From Alopecurus myosuroides (lineage: Eukaryota; Streptophyta; Magnoliopsida; Poales; Poaceae): a DNA stretch of 64,000 nt. Positions 33,230 to 43,493 of this stretch are shown one piece after another. A program made the translations under genes and the position numbers. Each line of letters opens with the position of its first letter. Positions within the stretch are counted from its first letter, which is position 1. The DNA is taken from assembly GCA_028641055.1 (NCBI GenBank), contig CM054059.1, forward strand, positions 107,334,263 to 107,398,262, written 5' to 3'. The notes below the pieces were generated by a model. It had not been told where the DNA came from. It was given only the letters and a program-made list of their open reading frames with translations, and did no database searches.

Positions 33230-35186
33230 TCGAACTTTCTGCTCTGGAAAAACCTTGGTGACACCGGCCCTCCGTGGTGCACAAGTGCTCGGATTGCTTG
33301 ACGGAACAGAGGCAGCACCTGCTCAATTTCTGGAAGCTGAAGATGCCAAGCACAACAAGTCAAAAACTCTGAATCCTGCATACTCTGTGTGGCTCACCAG
33401 AGATCAAACGGTGCTGACGTGGATCCTCAATTCCCTCTCACCGGAAATAATCGCTCATGTTGTCGGGATTGAATCGACAGCTGCTGTATGGGCGGTGATC
33501 ATGACTATGTTCAGTACTCGCTCCCGTACCCGCATCAACCATTTGCGAGGAGCGCTCAACAGTACGAAGAAGATTGACAAGACGGCTACTCAGTTCTTTG
33601 CGCAGATGAAAGGATACGCCTCTGAATTGGCTGCCATCGGTAAACCGGTTGAGGAGTACGAGATTATAGGCTACATAACTAATGGTCTTGATGCTAGCTA
33701 CAACTCGGTTGTCTCCGCGGTCAATCGAAACATCACTATCACTCTTGATGATCTGTATGCCCAAATCAGCGCACATGACACACGTTTGGATATGCTAGCA
33801 GAATCGGGCCAATCCGGCTTTATGTCATCTGCCAATGCCGCTGCTCGTCGTGGAGGCGATGGGTGGCGTGGCGATCGTGATGGCTGGCGTGGTGACCGCG
33901 GTGGAGAATGCGTGATCGTGGTGGTGACCGAGATGGTTGGCGTGGTGACCGCGGTGGTGATCGCAGTGGTGATCGTGACGGATGGCGTGGTGACCGCGGT
34001 GATCGCGGTGACCGCGGTGACTGGCGCGGTGACCGTGAGCGTGCCCGTGGTGAGCGCCAAGACGGAGGAAAGCAAGAAGACCGCAGGGCTGACTACCGCA
34101 ACAGAGATGATGGTGACCGTCGTCGTGATGACTATCGTCGTCGTGATGATAATGACCAGAGGCGTGATGACTCTCGGCAGAGAGATGGAGGGCGCGATGA
34201 CCGCCGTGATGGACGGCGTCGTCGTGGTCATGGACAGGCTCCAACCCCCTTCGTTGATACAACATGTCAGATATGCAAAATATATGGGCATCCGGCCTCC
34301 GATTGTTGGTGGAGGTACAAGGATGACTCCAAAGATGATTCCGATGATGATAATGGTGGAAGAGATGGAAGAGAGAATAAGGGTGCTAACATAGCTTCCT
34401 ATGGAGTGGATACCAATTGGTATCCCGATACTGGAGCCACATATCATATCACAAGCCAACTGAACAAACTCACTGCAAGTGACAAGTACAAAGGACATGA
34501 TCACGTTCACACGGCCAATGGAAGTGGTATGCCTATAAACCATATTGGTTATTCAATGTTGCAAATCCCCATAGTACTGTTCATCTAAATAATATTCTTC
34601 ATGTGCCTAATGCTTCTAAAAATCTCATATCTGTTCATAAGCTTACACTTCACAACGATGTATTCATTGAATTTCATCCTCATTTCTTTTTGATCAAGGA
34701 TCAAGCCACGCGAAGAATTCTGTTTGAGGGACCATATCATGATGGTCTCTACCCTCTAGTGTCGTCACCTACGGGATCCTCCAAACAAGCATACATCACA
34801 ACAAAGCCATCATCCTCCACATGGGATCGCCGTTTAGGACATCCTTCTTCGTTCGTGGTTCAGCAGATTCTTAGGAAAAATCAGCTTTCTTATACTCCAG
34901 AAATAAATTCTTATGTTTGTGATTCCTGTCAGTTAGCCAAAAGCCATCAGTTGCCTTATCCTGTATCATCCCATGTCTCTAAAGTTTCTTTGGAACAAGT
35001 ATTCTCTGATGTATGGGGTCCTGCACCTGCTTCTGTGGGAAAACACTTATACTATGTAAGCTTTATTATTCACATGGACCTATTTACTCAAAAGTCGTGC
35101 TGATGTCTATCAAGTTTTCCTCAACTTTCAAGCACTTGTGGAACGCAAGTTTGAAAGGAAAATAATCACTATGCAAACTGATTGGG
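33230..35186 (+). pseudogene. gag, protease and N-terminal integrase of element D
   Basis: gag blocks are in one frame from about 33265 (LDGTEAAPAQFLE, TWILNSLSPEIIAHV, NHLRGALNSTKK). A repeated WRGDRGG/DR-rich tract (33845-34070) contains a frame change. The second frame has a CCHC knuckle, CQICKIYGHPASDC (34264-34305), and the protease start WYPDTGATYHIT (34420). Another shift before 34603 leads to the pre-integrase zinc region (LGHP, CDSCQLAKSH) and VWGPAP. A further shift occurs near 35060. The integrase is cut at 35191 by element E and continues at 47064. Confidence 0.85.
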
Positions 35187-35191
35187 GTGGT

Positions 35192-36540
35192 TGAAAGATC
35201 ATCGTCCGTTTTGGTAATTATATGACAACATAATTGTTGGATCTAATGTTTGTTCAAATGATGAAAATGCCCAGGTTATTAGGTTCACTATATCTATGGG
35301 GCTAATGCTTAATATATTCGAAAAGTGCTAAGAGAAAGGATCCCAGGAAGCCAAAATATGCAGGGGCGGAAGCTCCGGTGAATCCACCGGAGGCTCCGGT
35401 GAATCCACCGGAGGCTCAGCCCGCTGCTGCCACTCAGCCTGTGTGCAAAAAGGATCCGGTGTGCATCCGGTGGTCCCTCCGCACAAACACCCTTCTGTTG
35501 GAAAGTGGCGGAGGTTCCACCGGAGCCTCCGGTGGACATCCGGTGGCCCCCTGGCGCTAGGGCAAATGGCCTCCGGTGAAGGGTCCGGTGCTAGCTCCGC
35601 TCGGCACCCCTTCTGTTGGAAAGTGGCGGAGGTTCCACCGGAGCCTCCGGTGCGGGTCCGGTGGGCGGAACCTCCGCTCGGTCCACCGGAGCCTCCGGCC
35701 TCCTCTGCAGCGCAAAAAAAGGATAAGGCACTGCGCAACTGCGCAGTGCAAAGAAGACCCACCGGAGCCTCCGGTGAAACCACCGGAGCCTCCGGTGCAC
35801 TGGACTGCAAACGGCTACTTCGTGGCCAAGAGTATAAATACCCCTTCACCTACCTCATAAATGCTAAGCTTTTTCCACTCTCTCTCCTAGCCATTAATGA
35901 AAGCTTCAACCTCTTAGATCTCTCTCTCCGTCCACCCAATCACTCCCAAACTTGGTGGAGAGCTAGAGGAGACCTAGATCCACACTTCCACCAAAGGAAT
36001 TTCAAATCCATCCACCACAACCTAGTAGATCTAGAATCCTACTTGAGGCCTAGAAACCTTAGTAGATCTCGTGCTTGTAGTTTCCACCTTGTTGCAAGAA
36101 GCTACGGATTGCTTGAGAGCCTCCATCCTTGTGGAGTGACCTCAAGCCCTTGTAAAGGTTTGGTCAACGCCTTCAAGTCGACCTCATAGTGGAAACGAGC
36201 ATCTCCCTCACCGGAGAAGCTCAAGGAGAACAAGGTGTGCACAACCGTGCTATTGAGGAGCGCCTAGGTGGCTCCCCACCTCTCCAACGTAGACGTACTT
36301 CTCTTTGAGAAGGAACTACGGTGAAACATATCCTTGTCTCCTTGTTTACACTTGTTGTTTGCTTTACTACCTTACGCTTTACTTCCGTTGCGCATACTAC
36401 TCTCTTCACATAGGTTGTTCACTTAGTTGCACATCTAGAGAATCGTATCTTATCTTACTAAGCCCCTTAAAAGGAAAAGAAAAGAAAAATTGGTAGTCAA
36501 CCTATTCACCCCCCCTCTAGTTGACCATAGTGCACTTTCA
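35192..36540 (+). repeat. 5' LTR of element E
   Basis: 1349 bp, TGAAAG to CTTTCA. It contains palindromes at 35386-35796 and a perfect 10+2+10 inverted repeat at 35728-35749. A TATA box, TATAAATA, is at 35833-35840, followed by a C/T-rich leader. Long ORFs within it, such as 35443-36189, come from the repeat composition and are not taken as genes. Confidence 0.95.
35386..35796 (+). repeat. Palindrome array in the LTR of element E
   Basis: Perfect 15-mers ACCGGAGGCTCCGGT (35386-35400) or its reverse complement ACCGGAGCCTCCGGT (35519-35533, 35637-35651, 35761-35775, 35782-35796), plus partial copies. Each has 7-bp arms around one central base. All lie upstream of the TATA box at 35833. The same motifs recur at 43100-43290 and in the 3' LTR. 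Confidence 0.9.
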
Positions 36541-36542
36541 AT

Positions 36543-36554
36543 TGGTATCAGAGC
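36543..36554 (+). promoter_or_regulatory. Primer-binding site of element E
   Basis: TGGTATCAGAGC, two bases after the LTR end, complementary to the 3' end of plant initiator Met-tRNA. Confidence 0.92.
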
Positions 36555-36592
36555 CTCGGCTCTTACTAAGGGCTTAACCGCCTAAGAGTACA

Positions 36593-39247
36593 ATGGTCGA
36601 TGAAAATACCCCCGGTAGTTCTAGTGCGGAAATCTCCAAGATGTCCGACAGTATATCTAACCTACAAGACTCGGTTGGAATCCTCCAAGCCGAAATGTCT
36701 AAGGTTAGCTCTACTGTCAGTACGGAGGTTTCTAGCATCAAGAAAATGATGGAGGTATTGATGGGGAGAACCAAGGAGTCCGAGGAAGCACCTCTCACTA
36801 CCAACGATGTTAGCTCGGATGAAGAATCCATTCCGGACATTGATGAAATGGAAGCTAACATCGTTTTAGCTAAGGCGAAAGCCAAAGCAAAAGCCGATAA
36901 AAAGGCTAAGAGTAGTGGGAACTCCGAGGGCTCCAAGTCTCAATCGGCTAACGGTTCGGGGTCTAACTCTAAAGTTCCACCACCTCCCAATTATGATTCT
37001 ATCCACCCTATTGCTACAATACCACACATGGTTAATGTTGGAAATCCTCCCATGCTTAACACTAACGAATTCTCATCATGGAAGTTCGATATGGAGTCTC
37101 ATATTTCAGGTTGTTGCACCGCTTTATGGAGAAGCGTTGTTCATGGATTCCACCCTCATGATCCAAACAACTTGACCCCAAGAGAAGACGTGGAATTCCA
37201 ACTCAACAAGACCGCTATTGTGACTATTCAAAAGGCTCTCCCAAGAGAACATCTTGAGCACATTCGCGGCTTGAAGACCGCCAAGGAAGCATGGGATAAA
37301 CTTGACTCCTTGTTCCAAGGAAATGCTAGCATTCAATCATCAAAATATGATGTTGCTCTCGACAAGTCCGAGAACTTCGTCATGCTTGAAGACGAGAGTC
37401 CCGAGGAGCTATATAGAAGAGTTGTCACTCTTGGCAATCAACTAAGAGATTTTGGGAAAGAAGAAATCTCGGATGAATGGATCAAGAGGAAGTTTGTCAA
37501 GGCCATAACTCCATTTGAGAAGAACCTCTCCACTAGCATTCGAACAAGATCCGACTACAACTCCCTTAACTCCATTGGAGTGCTTAGTGAGTTCATTGCT
37601 ATATCCTTATCTCACAAAAGTGCGGATGATGCTCTTGCTCGCTCTAGAGGACTTGGAAAGTCTCTCAACCTTGCCTTGAAGTCTAGAGCAATGGCCAAGA
37701 TTGAAGAAGTTGATGATGATGATGATGATGATGATGAGGACTATGAGGATACATACAAGGGTGCCCATAAATGTATTGCTCTTGCCATGCAAGGGTATTG
37801 GAAGAGATGGGAGGCTCACAAAGCCGGTGCCCCAAGACCTTCAAGGAACAAGATCTTTAGGAAGAAAGGGGAACGGCCAAGGACATGCTATAATTGTGGA
37901 AGTGCAAACCACTTCGTCAAAGAGTGTCCCTTTGAGCCAAGAGAAGAGAATGAAGGGAAGCTTGTTCGCAAGGACAAGAACAAAGCTCCACAAAACAAGA
38001 ACCTCGCTAGAAGGGTTCCAAGGGCTCTATATGTTCAAGAAGGCCCCACATTGGAGACATACTACTCCGGAGATGAAGGAGAAGATGAAGTCGTAGGTGT
38101 TGCCCACGTTGCCATAGCTACCACTTCCTCTTCATCGGTCTCTCTATTTGAATCTCCCAATGAGAAGACATCGATCCGACCTACATGTCTCATGGCAAAA
38201 GCCACCGCGGTAATAACTTCCACCTCCAAGTCTATTAACACTACCACTCCCTCTCTATTGGATTGTGTTGAAAACATTGGTGAAGATGAGGAGGCCAAGA
38301 ACCTAGGGTCTTGGTTGAATAGTCTTGAAGGTGAAACTAAAGAAAAAGTAAAAACTCTCCTAAGGCAACTTGATGATGCCAACTCTCTCATTGATGAGAA
38401 AGAGGAAATCATCATGACCTTGGAGAATCATGGTAGTACCAATGAGAATCATGATGGTGAACTAATTAAGGCTCTCGAAAAGGAGAGATCCATGAGAGCC
38501 TCTCTTGAAGAAAGACTATCTAGCTTACAAGACTCTTATGCTATTAGTGTTTCTAAGCTTAGGAAAGACAATGAAAAATCTCTTGCCAAACTTAAGAAAG
38601 AACATGCTAAATCTCTTGTTTTGCTTAAAGAATTTGAAGAGGAAGAGTTGAAGCTAGGAATAGCTCATGAAAAACTTGACAAGGAACATGACAAACTAAA
38701 AGAAGAGTTTAAATCTCTTAAGGAAATTCATGACAAACTTGCCAAGTCTCGAATTAAGCTTCTAGCTCAACAATCAAATAAGCATGTTGCATCTTCATCA
38801 AATAGTGTTGTTATTGCACCTACCTCTTCCTCTACGACTAACAATGTAGGGAAGGAAAGAATTCTCAACGATGCAATAAGCTCTCAAGGTGCCAAGAAAG
38901 GTAAAGAGGGACTTGGGTTCATTTCCAAGTCAAAGAAGACATCCAAGAATGTCACCTCTCCCCCTCAAAATGTTGTCTTTGTAAAAGAGGGTGAGGTGAC
39001 CAAAGAAAAGGAGACCAACACCATTATGGGTGGTGATACCTCTAGGGGGAGCATCACTCATAATGATTTCGCCGGAAAATATAATCCATCTTATGTTCTT
39101 ATGAAATCTAGGGATGGACATGTTTATGCTAAATACGTTGGTACTTCTTATGGTGATGATTATCATTGGACTATTTGGGTTCCTAAGACCCTTGTTACTA
39201 ACAAAAGAGGACCCATTGAAGGATGGGTACCTAAATCAAGAAATTGA
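36593..39247 (+). CDS. gag: gag of element E
   Basis: An 884-residue frame from the first ATG after the primer-binding site. The N-terminus is Ser-rich and helical. A copia-type gag domain runs from about residue 150 to 330 (NTNEFSSWKFDMESHI, AKEAWDKLDSLFQGN). A nine-residue Asp run lies at about 370. A CCHC zinc knuckle, CYNCGSANHFVKEC, is at about 432-445. The C-terminal third is Lys/Glu-rich with strong coiled-coil character (about 615-725). Such gag proteins form the particle in which element RNA is reverse transcribed. The frame is intact. It ends with TGA at 39245-39247 and pol follows in another frame. Confidence 0.93.
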   Translation: MVDENTPGSSSAEISKMSDSISNLQDSVGILQAEMSKVSSTVSTEVSSIKKMMEVLMGRTKESEEAPLTTNDVSSDEESIPDIDEMEANIVLAKAKAKAKADKKAKSSGNSEGSKSQSANGSGSNSKVPPPPNYDSIHPIATIPHMVNVGNPPMLNTNEFSSWKFDMESHISGCCTALWRSVVHGFHPHDPNNLTPREDVEFQLNKTAIVTIQKALPREHLEHIRGLKTAKEAWDKLDSLFQGNASIQSSKYDVALDKSENFVMLEDESPEELYRRVVTLGNQLRDFGKEEISDEWIKRKFVKAITPFEKNLSTSIRTRSDYNSLNSIGVLSEFIAISLSHKSADDALARSRGLGKSLNLALKSRAMAKIEEVDDDDDDDDEDYEDTYKGAHKCIALAMQGYWKRWEAHKAGAPRPSRNKIFRKKGERPRTCYNCGSANHFVKECPFEPREENEGKLVRKDKNKAPQNKNLARRVPRALYVQEGPTLETYYSGDEGEDEVVGVAHVAIATTSSSSVSLFESPNEKTSIRPTCLMAKATAVITSTSKSINTTTPSLLDCVENIGEDEEAKNLGSWLNSLEGETKEKVKTLLRQLDDANSLIDEKEEIIMTLENHGSTNENHDGELIKALEKERSMRASLEERLSSLQDSYAISVSKLRKDNEKSLAKLKKEHAKSLVLLKEFEEEELKLGIAHEKLDKEHDKLKEEFKSLKEIHDKLAKSRIKLLAQQSNKHVASSSNSVVIAPTSSSTTNNVGKERILNDAISSQGAKKGKEGLGFISKSKKTSKNVTSPPQNVVFVKEGEVTKEKETNTIMGGDTSRGSITHNDFAGKYNPSYVLMKSRDGHVYAKYVGTSYGDDYHWTIWVPKTLVTNKRGPIEGWVPKSRN

Positions 39248-39257
39248 TCTCTTGTAG

Positions 39258-42200
39258 GGAAATGCTTCCGGGTCTAACAAATGGACAGTGGATAGTGGTG
39301 CATCCCAACATATGACCGGAAGCCTTGACGCAATAAGCAATCTTGAACCTCCTCTACCTCATCTCAATTGCGTCACTATTGGTGATAAGTCCGAGCTTAA
39401 GGTATTGGGACGAGGCAAGGTAGCAATCTCGAATGATTTATCAATTGAGAATGTTCTCCTTGTTGAGTCCCTTGGCTATAATTTGATGTCCGTTCTTCAA
39501 CTTGCAAATTGTGGTTTCACCTCGTTCTTTAATAAAGAGAGTGTGATTGTCACTTGGGAGACATCTCTTAAAGTAGCCTTTGTTGGGTTTGTCGAGAACG
39601 GCATGTATGTAGTGGACTTCTCTAAAGAAGACACGTGTGCCGCGACATGCCTAATGGCTAAAGTTGATGTGGGGTGGCTTTGGCATCGCCGACTAGCCCA
39701 CACCAATATGAGAATGTTACATGATCTCCAAAGTGGCAATCACGTTCTAGGACTAACCAAAGCTAAATTTGCTAAAGATCGTGTGTGTAGCTCTTGCACC
39801 TTTGGGAAGCAACATGGAGAACAACACCCAACCAAGACATCTATCTCCACTACAAGAATTCTCGAGCTCATTCACTTAGATCTCTTTGGTCCACTATCCT
39901 ATGATAGTCTCGGAGGAAAGAAGTATTGTTTGGTAATTGTGGATGACTATTCAAGATATTGTTGGGTGTATTTCTTCAAGAGGAAAAGTGAAACTCAAAG
40001 TAGAGTCATCGAGTTCATCACTCTAGTCGAGCGCCAACACAATGCTACCATATTGGCTATCCGGAGTGACAATGGCTCGGAGTTCAAGAACTACACCGTT
40101 GAGGGTTTTCTTAGTGAAGAGGGCATTGCTCATCAATACTCCACTCCTTATACCCCTCAACAAAATGGTGTTGCTGAGAGAAAGAACCGGACTTTGATGG
40201 ATGCGGCTAGAACTATGATTGCGGAGTTCTCCTCTCCCTATAACTTTTGGGCCGAAGCCGTCTCCACCGCATGTCACGCCACCAACCGGTTATATCTTCG
40301 CAAGATCTTGAACAAGACCCCTTATGAGATTCTCACGGGTAAGAAACCGGATGTATCTTACTTCAAGGTCTTCGGTTGCAAGTGCTTCATTCGCAAGAAA
40401 GGTAAACGGTTGTCAAAATTTGAGACTAGATCTTATGAGGGCATTTTTGTTGGTTATGCCACAAACGCTCACGCCTATAGAGTCTACAACAAGTCCACCG
40501 GACAAGTTGAAGAAGCTATAGACGTGGTGTTTGATGAGGATAATGGCTCCCAAGGGGGGCGTATAGATCATGGTGTTGTAGGAGATGCAATTCCTCCCAT
40601 CGTCATAAGAAGAATGGGGATTGGTGAAATAATTCCCATTGAGGGTTACCGGATGACGGAGGGAGAAGGACTATGCCCCACTCAAGTGGAGCCATTGACT
40701 ACACCCATTGATGATCAAGCTATCCAACAAGATGCACCAAGCCCTCAAGCTAACGATCAAGGCCAAGCTAATGACCAAGGCCAAGCAACACACCTAAATC
40801 ATGATCAAGATTCTACTATTGTTGAGAATGCTCAACCTAGTGGTGATTCATCACCCATTATTGATCAAGGGCAAAATGAAGATGGACATGTCTCCGATGA
40901 AGAAGGTGATTCTCAATCCATATCCAAGGAATCTTTGGAGGAGATATTGGCTCGAAGAGCAAAGAGAAGGCAAGAGAATCTTGAACGAGCGGGTCATACG
41001 GAGGACATGATTCTTGGTCAAGTTCGTGGAAGAGTGGTCACTAGAAGGCAATTGGCGGATTTTAGCAAGGCTCATGCATTCGTCTCCTTCATTGAACCCA
41101 AGAAGGTATATGAAGCTCTCGAAGATCAAGATTGGCTTGAAGCCATGCATGAGGAACTCAATAACTTCGAGCGCAACAAGGTGTGGAAATTAGTGCCAAG
41201 ACCCAAGGATTGCAAAAATGTTATTGGTACCAAATGGGTGTTCAAGAACAAGCAAGACAAAGATGGTATTGTCATTCGCAACAAGGCAAGATTGGTGGCC
41301 CAAGGTTTTTCTCAAGTCGAAGGTATCGATTTCGGTGAAACTTTTGCCCCCGTAGCTCGCCTTGAATCCATTCGTATCTTACTTGCCTACGCATCTCATC
41401 ATAACTTCAAATTACAACAAATGGATGTCAAAAGTGCTTTTCTTAATGGTCCCATTAATGAGTTAGTATATGTCAAGCAACCTCCGGGTTTCGAGGATCC
41501 CAACCACCCCGATCATGTCTATAAACTTGATAAGGCGCTCTATGGACTTAAACAAGCTCCACGTGCGTGGTATGAGCACCTTAAAGAGTTTCTAGTAGAT
41601 CGCGGGTTTAATGTTGGTTTAATCGATCCCACACTCTTTACGAAGACGGTTGGAGGTGACTTGTTCATATGCCAACTCTATGTGGATGACATCATTTTTG
41701 GGTCTACTAACACCTTGTTCAATGAGGAGTTTTGCAAGCTTATGACCGATAGGTTTGAGATGTCTATGATGGGAGAGTTGGAATTCTTTCTTGGCTTCGA
41801 AGTGAATCAATATTATGAAGGAACCTTCATCAAACAAGCCAAATATACTCAAGACATGCTCAAGAGATTTAATATGAATGATGCCAAACCTATGAAGACC
41901 CCTATGTCCACAACCACCGACTTGAAACCCGACCCTAATGGGAAAGAGGTAGATCAAAAGGTATACCGCTCCATGATTGGCTCTTTGCTTTACCTTTGTG
42001 CATCTAGACCCGATATCATGTATAGCGTAGGTAAATGTGCAAGGTTTCAAGCCTCTCCGAGGCAAAGTCATTTGGAAGCCGTGAAACGAATCTTTCGATA
42101 TCTAGTTCATACCCCAAACTTCGGTCTTTGGTACCCCAAGGGTTCAAGCTTTCAGCTCATTGGTTACTCGGATGCGGATTATGCGGGAGAGAAGACGGAT

Positions 42201-42632
42201 AGGAAGTCCACATCCGGGGGTTGCCAATTTCTTGGCCGCTCCTTGGTTTGTTGGTCTTCCAAGAAGCAAAATTGTATTGCTCTCTCCACCACCGAGGCCG
42301 AGTATATCTCCGCGGCAAGTTGTTGTGCCCAATTGCTATGGATGAGGCAAACCTTGAAGGATTATGGTATTCATTTTGACAAGGTGCCTCTTCTTTGTGA
42401 CAATGAGAGTGCTATCAAGATCGCCTACAACCCGGTTCTTCACTCCAAGACGAAGCATATTGAGATTCGTCATCACTTTATTCGGGATCATGTTGAGAAA
42501 GGTGATATTGATCTCTCTTATGTCTCCACCACGGATCAACTTGCCGATATTTTCACGAAGGCCCTTGATGAACCAAGATTTCGAGCTTTGAGGAATGAAC
42601 TAAATGTCATAGATTCCTCCAACTTCACTTGA
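39258..42632 (+). CDS. pol: pol of element E: protease, integrase, reverse transcriptase, RNase H (intact)
   Basis: The frame is open from 39258, right after TAG 39255-39257, to 42632. Protease DSGASQHM is at the start. The pre-integrase zinc region includes RLAHTN and [10 protein letters not shown]. The integrase core has acidic residues in DLFGPL and RSDNGSEF and the glutamate in [10 protein letters not shown]. The RT has [21 protein letters not shown] and [10 protein letters not shown]. RNase H has [29 protein letters not shown] and DNESAIKIA. The domain order PR-INT-RT-RH defines copia. There is no ATG near the start, so gag-pol expression must use recoding, splicing or another route. All catalytic motifs I checked are intact. 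Confidence 0.95.
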   Translation, partial: GNASGSNKWTVDSGASQHMTGSLDAISNLEPPLPHLNCVTIGDKSELKVLGRGKVAISNDLSIENVLLVESLGYNLMSVLQLANCGFTSFFNKESVIVTWETSLKVAFVGFVENGMYVVDFSKEDTCAATCLMAKVDVGWLWHRRLAHTNMRMLHDLQSGNHVLGLTKAKFAKDRVCSSCTFGKQHGEQHPTKTSISTTRILELIHLDLFGPLSYDSLGGKKYCLVIVDDYSRYCWVYFFKRKSETQSRVIEFITLVERQHNATILAIRSDNGSEFKNYTVEGFLSEEGIAHQYSTPYTPQQNGVAERKNRTLMDAARTMIAEFSSPYNFWAEAVSTACHATNRLYLRKILNKTPYEILTGKKPDVSYFKVFGCKCFIRKKGKRLSKFETRSYEGIFVGYATNAHAYRVYNKSTGQVEEAIDVVFDEDNGSQGGRIDHGVVGDAIPPIVIRRMGIGEIIPIEGYRMTEGEGLCPTQVEPLTTPIDDQAIQQDAPSPQANDQGQANDQGQATHLNHDQDSTIVENAQPSGDSSPIIDQGQNEDGHVSDEEGDSQSISKESLEEILARRAKRRQENLERAGHTEDMILGQVRGRVVTRRQLADFSKAHAFVSFIEPKKVYEALEDQDWLEAMHEELNNFERNKVWKLVPRPKDCKNVIGTKWVFKNKQDKDGIVIRNKARLVAQGFSQVEGIDFGETFAPVARLESIRILLAYASHHNFKLQQMDVKSAFLNGPINELVYVKQPPGFEDPNHPDHVYKLDKALYGLKQAPRAWYEHLKEFLVDRGFNVGLIDPTLFTKTVGGDLFICQLYVDDIIFGSTNTLFNEEFCKLMTDRFEMSMMGELEFFLGFEVNQYYEGTFIKQAKYTQDMLKRFNMNDAKPMKTPMSTTTDLKPDPNGKEVDQKVYRSMIGSLLYLCASRPDIMYSVGKCARFQASPRQSHLEAVKRIFRYLVHTPNFGLWYPKGSSFQLIGYSDADYAGEKTDRKSTSGGCQFLGRSLVCWSSKKQNCIALSTTEAEYISAASCCAQLLWMRQTLKDYGIHFDKVPLLCDNESAIKIAYNPVLHSKTKHIEIRHHFIRDHVEKGDIDLSYVSTTDQLADIFTKALDEPRFRALRNELNVIDSSNFT

Positions 42633-43493
42633 AACCTTGCATATCTACCCTCATTATACTTGCTATCTCGTCTAGGTGTAGGCATGGATATAGGGGGAGC
42701 GCTACTCAACTCATGAGTATGCACTCCTTCTATTATGCGAAAATCAATCAATCATTGCATATCTAGTCAAGTTGTGACTCATTGTGCTTAATTGTGAGTA
42801 GTAATTTTGGACCCAAGATATATCTTCGCGGTGCCAAGTTACACACTCAAACATGGTGGCCTCGGCCACCAACCCTTGAGGTGTTTTTGATCATTTTCTC
42901 ACTTTATATCCTCATCTTGACAACTCGTACGGGTTCGGTTTTTCACTTGTTTTATGGTTCTTGCGAACCCCGTCGAGCAATGTCTCTCGTATGACAGTAA
43001 AAAGTTTTTCAAACCCAAGCCCCACTTGCCCAAACCGTTGCTCTTATTGTATTGCTCGAGTTTTTCCAATCTCGGCGCGCTGAAATTCATTTGGGCGGAA
43101 CCTCCGGTGAATCCACCGGAGGCTCCGCCGGGGCTGTCCACCGGTACCTCACCGGAGGCTCCGCTGGGTCCCTGTGGCTCAGCGGGCCAAAACTTAAAGT
43201 TTTGGGACAGGAGCGGAGGCTCCGGTGATCCCACCGGAGGCTCCGCTGGCGGGAGCGGAGGCTCCGGTGAAACCACCGGAGGTTCCGCCGGCGGAAAAAT
43301 CACTGCGGTTAAAGATTGGGGCGCACGGGGGTAAGTGAGATCCAATCTCATTTTCCCCCCACGCCCCCATCTTCTTCCTCTCAACCGCCGCCGCCCCCAA
43401 GCTCACCGCCGCCGGATTTGGGTGCTCCACCGCGGGGAGACCTCCTCCTCGCCTCGGGACGCCCCGGGAACCTTCCCTCCTCCTTTCTCCACC
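42633..43493 (+). other. Leader between pol and the third ORF of element E
   Basis: Non-coding. It contains TCGTCTAGGTGTAGGCATGG and AAGATATATCTTCGCGG, both also present in element C between pol and ORF3. A palindrome cluster lies at 43100-43290, then GGTTAAAG at about 43308 and a C-rich leader up to the ATG at 43494. Confidence 0.6.
43100..43290 (+). repeat. Palindrome cluster upstream of ORF3 in element E
   Basis: CCTCCGGTG-AATC-CACCGGAGG at 43110-43131 (9-bp arms, 4-nt loop) and several ACCGGAGGCTCC and GGAGGCTCCGGTG copies to 43285. The units are the same as in the LTR of this element (35386-35796). Confidence 0.9.

Noticed and set aside
33698..34543. Minus-strand 281-residue ORF
   Set aside because: Mirror frame of the repeated gag tract of element D; Thr/Val/Ile-rich shadow with no independent evidence.
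35443..36189. 248-residue ORF, present identically at 45959-46705
   Set aside because: It lies within the LTRs; openness comes from CG-rich palindromic repeats, with no domain. The two copies match only because the LTRs are duplicates.
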